A stretch of 20,184 nucleotides of DNA from a virus: positions 1 through 20,184 of IMG/VR virus record IMGVR_UViG_3300000557_000578; one strand, 5' to 3'. Positions 19,470 through 20,184 of the stretch are shown here, one piece after another. The notes under the pieces are model-generated. The model did no database searches, was not told the DNA's origin, and was given only the letters and a program-made list of their open reading frames with translations. The translations under genes were made by a program, and so were the position numbers. Every line of letters begins with the position of its first letter. Within the stretch, counting starts at the first letter, position 1.

Positions 19470-20184
19470 CTAAATTTCAATAACTTCAATTTCATCATGT
19501 TGTCTTAGCCCAGCAGTAACATTAGAAAATCCTATCCAGCCACCCCCTGTAATTTCAGTATCAGTAGCTTCAACAGTCCAATTAACAGGCTCACTATCGC
19601 CAACTTCCCATATTTTGCCTTGTAATGTACTGCCATTTACTCTAAATCTTAAATTGTAAAAAGTATTTGCAAACCATTCAAAGTTTTCTATATCTAAATT
19701 TAGAAAACTACCGTTTAAATACCGCCTTATAACTAGCCTTTTAACACCGCCAAATATATCAGCTTGCAAAATATAAGAATTTTCATTGCCAGCTGTGCCA
19801 CTTGCTCTAACAGCCAAGCCAAGTTGTATGCCAGTTTCATTTTCTGTTCTACTTTGTGCAAATATATCAACATTAACTAAATCATCTACCTCATTCCAAC
19901 TTAAAAGCCTTCTATCAGTAGCAAAACTTTCATGCTCTAAAACATTTCTGCCAGCAAATTGTACTACTTGCCAGTTTGAATTAGTTGTTACCCATCTTTG
20001 TTGCCAATCAGCAGGCTCAAAATTTAGTTCATATTCTTCAAAATCAGAAAAATGTGGTGGTGGTACAGGTACATCAGGTGCAGTAGCGCCATCAATGCCA
20101 ACACCTATTATATCCCACATTCTATCGCCTGCCCCTGTAAAGTTACCAACACCAATGCCACCGCTAGCAATATCATTATCAGTA
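19470..20184 (-). CDS. Partial protein with tandem ConA/LamG-like lectin modules (N-terminus beyond the window)
   Basis: The reading frame stays open to the right edge of the window, upstream of the first ATG at 20120, so this is the C-terminal part of a larger protein. The first ~37 residues (DIASGGIGVGNFTG, later IIGVGIDGATAP) match the end of the lectin module in the Dit-lectin gene (HIASGYWNGVGGF, later LFGAGLDGASAP). They are therefore the tail of one module. A PVPPPP linker and a second full module follow: FSDFEEYELNFEPADW, LLSWNEVDDLVNVDIFAQ, NTFYNLRFRVNGSTLQGKIWE, EPVNWTVEATDTEITGGGWI. It stops at 19470. It is likely a virion surface or tail-side lectin that binds host or matrix glycans. 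Confidence 0.85.
   Translation of the reverse strand, partial: TDNDIASGGIGVGNFTGAGDRMWDIIGVGIDGATAPDVPVPPPHFSDFEEYELNFEPADWQQRWVTTNSNWQVVQFAGRNVLEHESFATDRRLLSWNEVDDLVNVDIFAQSRTENETGIQLGLAVRASGTAGNENSYILQADIFGGVKRLVIRRYLNGSFLNLDIENFEWFANTFYNLRFRVNGSTLQGKIWEVGDSEPVNWTVEATDTEITGGGWIGFSNVTAGLRQHDEIEVIEI

Noticed and set aside
1-20184. tRNA, rRNA, transposase or integrase genes
   Set aside because: Looked for and not seen on either strand.

Overview
The window looks like part of a temperate, siphovirus-type phage genome kept as a plasmid-like prophage (phage-plasmid) in a low-GC, spore-forming Firmicute. The DNA is very AT-rich, lysine and asparagine codons are AT-ended, and there are many Shine-Dalgarno-led genes with TTG or GTG starts. 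The phage carries homologues of Firmicutes sporulation regulators. The strongly acidic tail proteins would fit a salt-adapted anaerobe such as a Halanaerobiales or other clostridial host, but that is only inference. No rRNA, tRNA, CRISPR, transposase or integrase is visible.

Layout. (1) 97-2232, plus strand: an operon of an XRE repressor-like protein, a ParA ATPase, a ParB-like partner with an Asn/Lys-rich linker and a ribbon-helix-helix-like tail, and two small unknown genes. It ends at a bidirectional terminator (2238-2289). (2) 2301-4994, minus strand: small accessory genes, including a two-headed DNA-binding protein, a possible ADP-ribosyltransferase-like protein and a 59-aa Spo0E-like protein (4409-4588). 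A structured intergenic region lies at 5031-5197. (3) 5198-7219, minus: two back-to-back pairs of paralogues (two small two-helix membrane proteins and two soluble proteins) plus a Cys-rich protein, behind a probable sigma-A promoter at 7271-7299. (4) 7326-8310, minus: a translationally coupled regulatory cassette of SpoIIID homologue, 53-aa Cys/His protein and sigma factor with a SigE/SigK-like region 2. (5) 8423-20184, minus: the virion and lysis module. In transcription order from 20184 downwards it holds a protein with tandem lectin-like modules (cut by the window edge), a WGT-type virion protein, an HK97 gp10-like connector protein, a DUF3168 tail-completion protein, a zinc-ribbon protein, two tail tube-type proteins, a tail assembly chaperone with a -1 frameshift site, the tape measure protein, a Dit fused to a lectin-like module, a second Dit-like protein, a Gp37-like tail hub protein, a C1q-like receptor-binding protein and an amidase endolysin.

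How it fits together. ParA/ParB-like genes and a repressor would keep the element stable in lysogeny. Region 5 builds a non-contractile tail and lyses the cell. The Spo0E-like, SpoIIID-like and sporulation-type sigma genes together suggest the phage tunes the host decision to sporulate, or couples its own late expression to sporulation. Most minus-strand genes use an unusual G-run ribosome binding site (AAGGGGGT rather than AAGGAGGT). This settles several starts (TTG at 3186, 6808, 16066 and 17376) and suggests one AUU start (5877).
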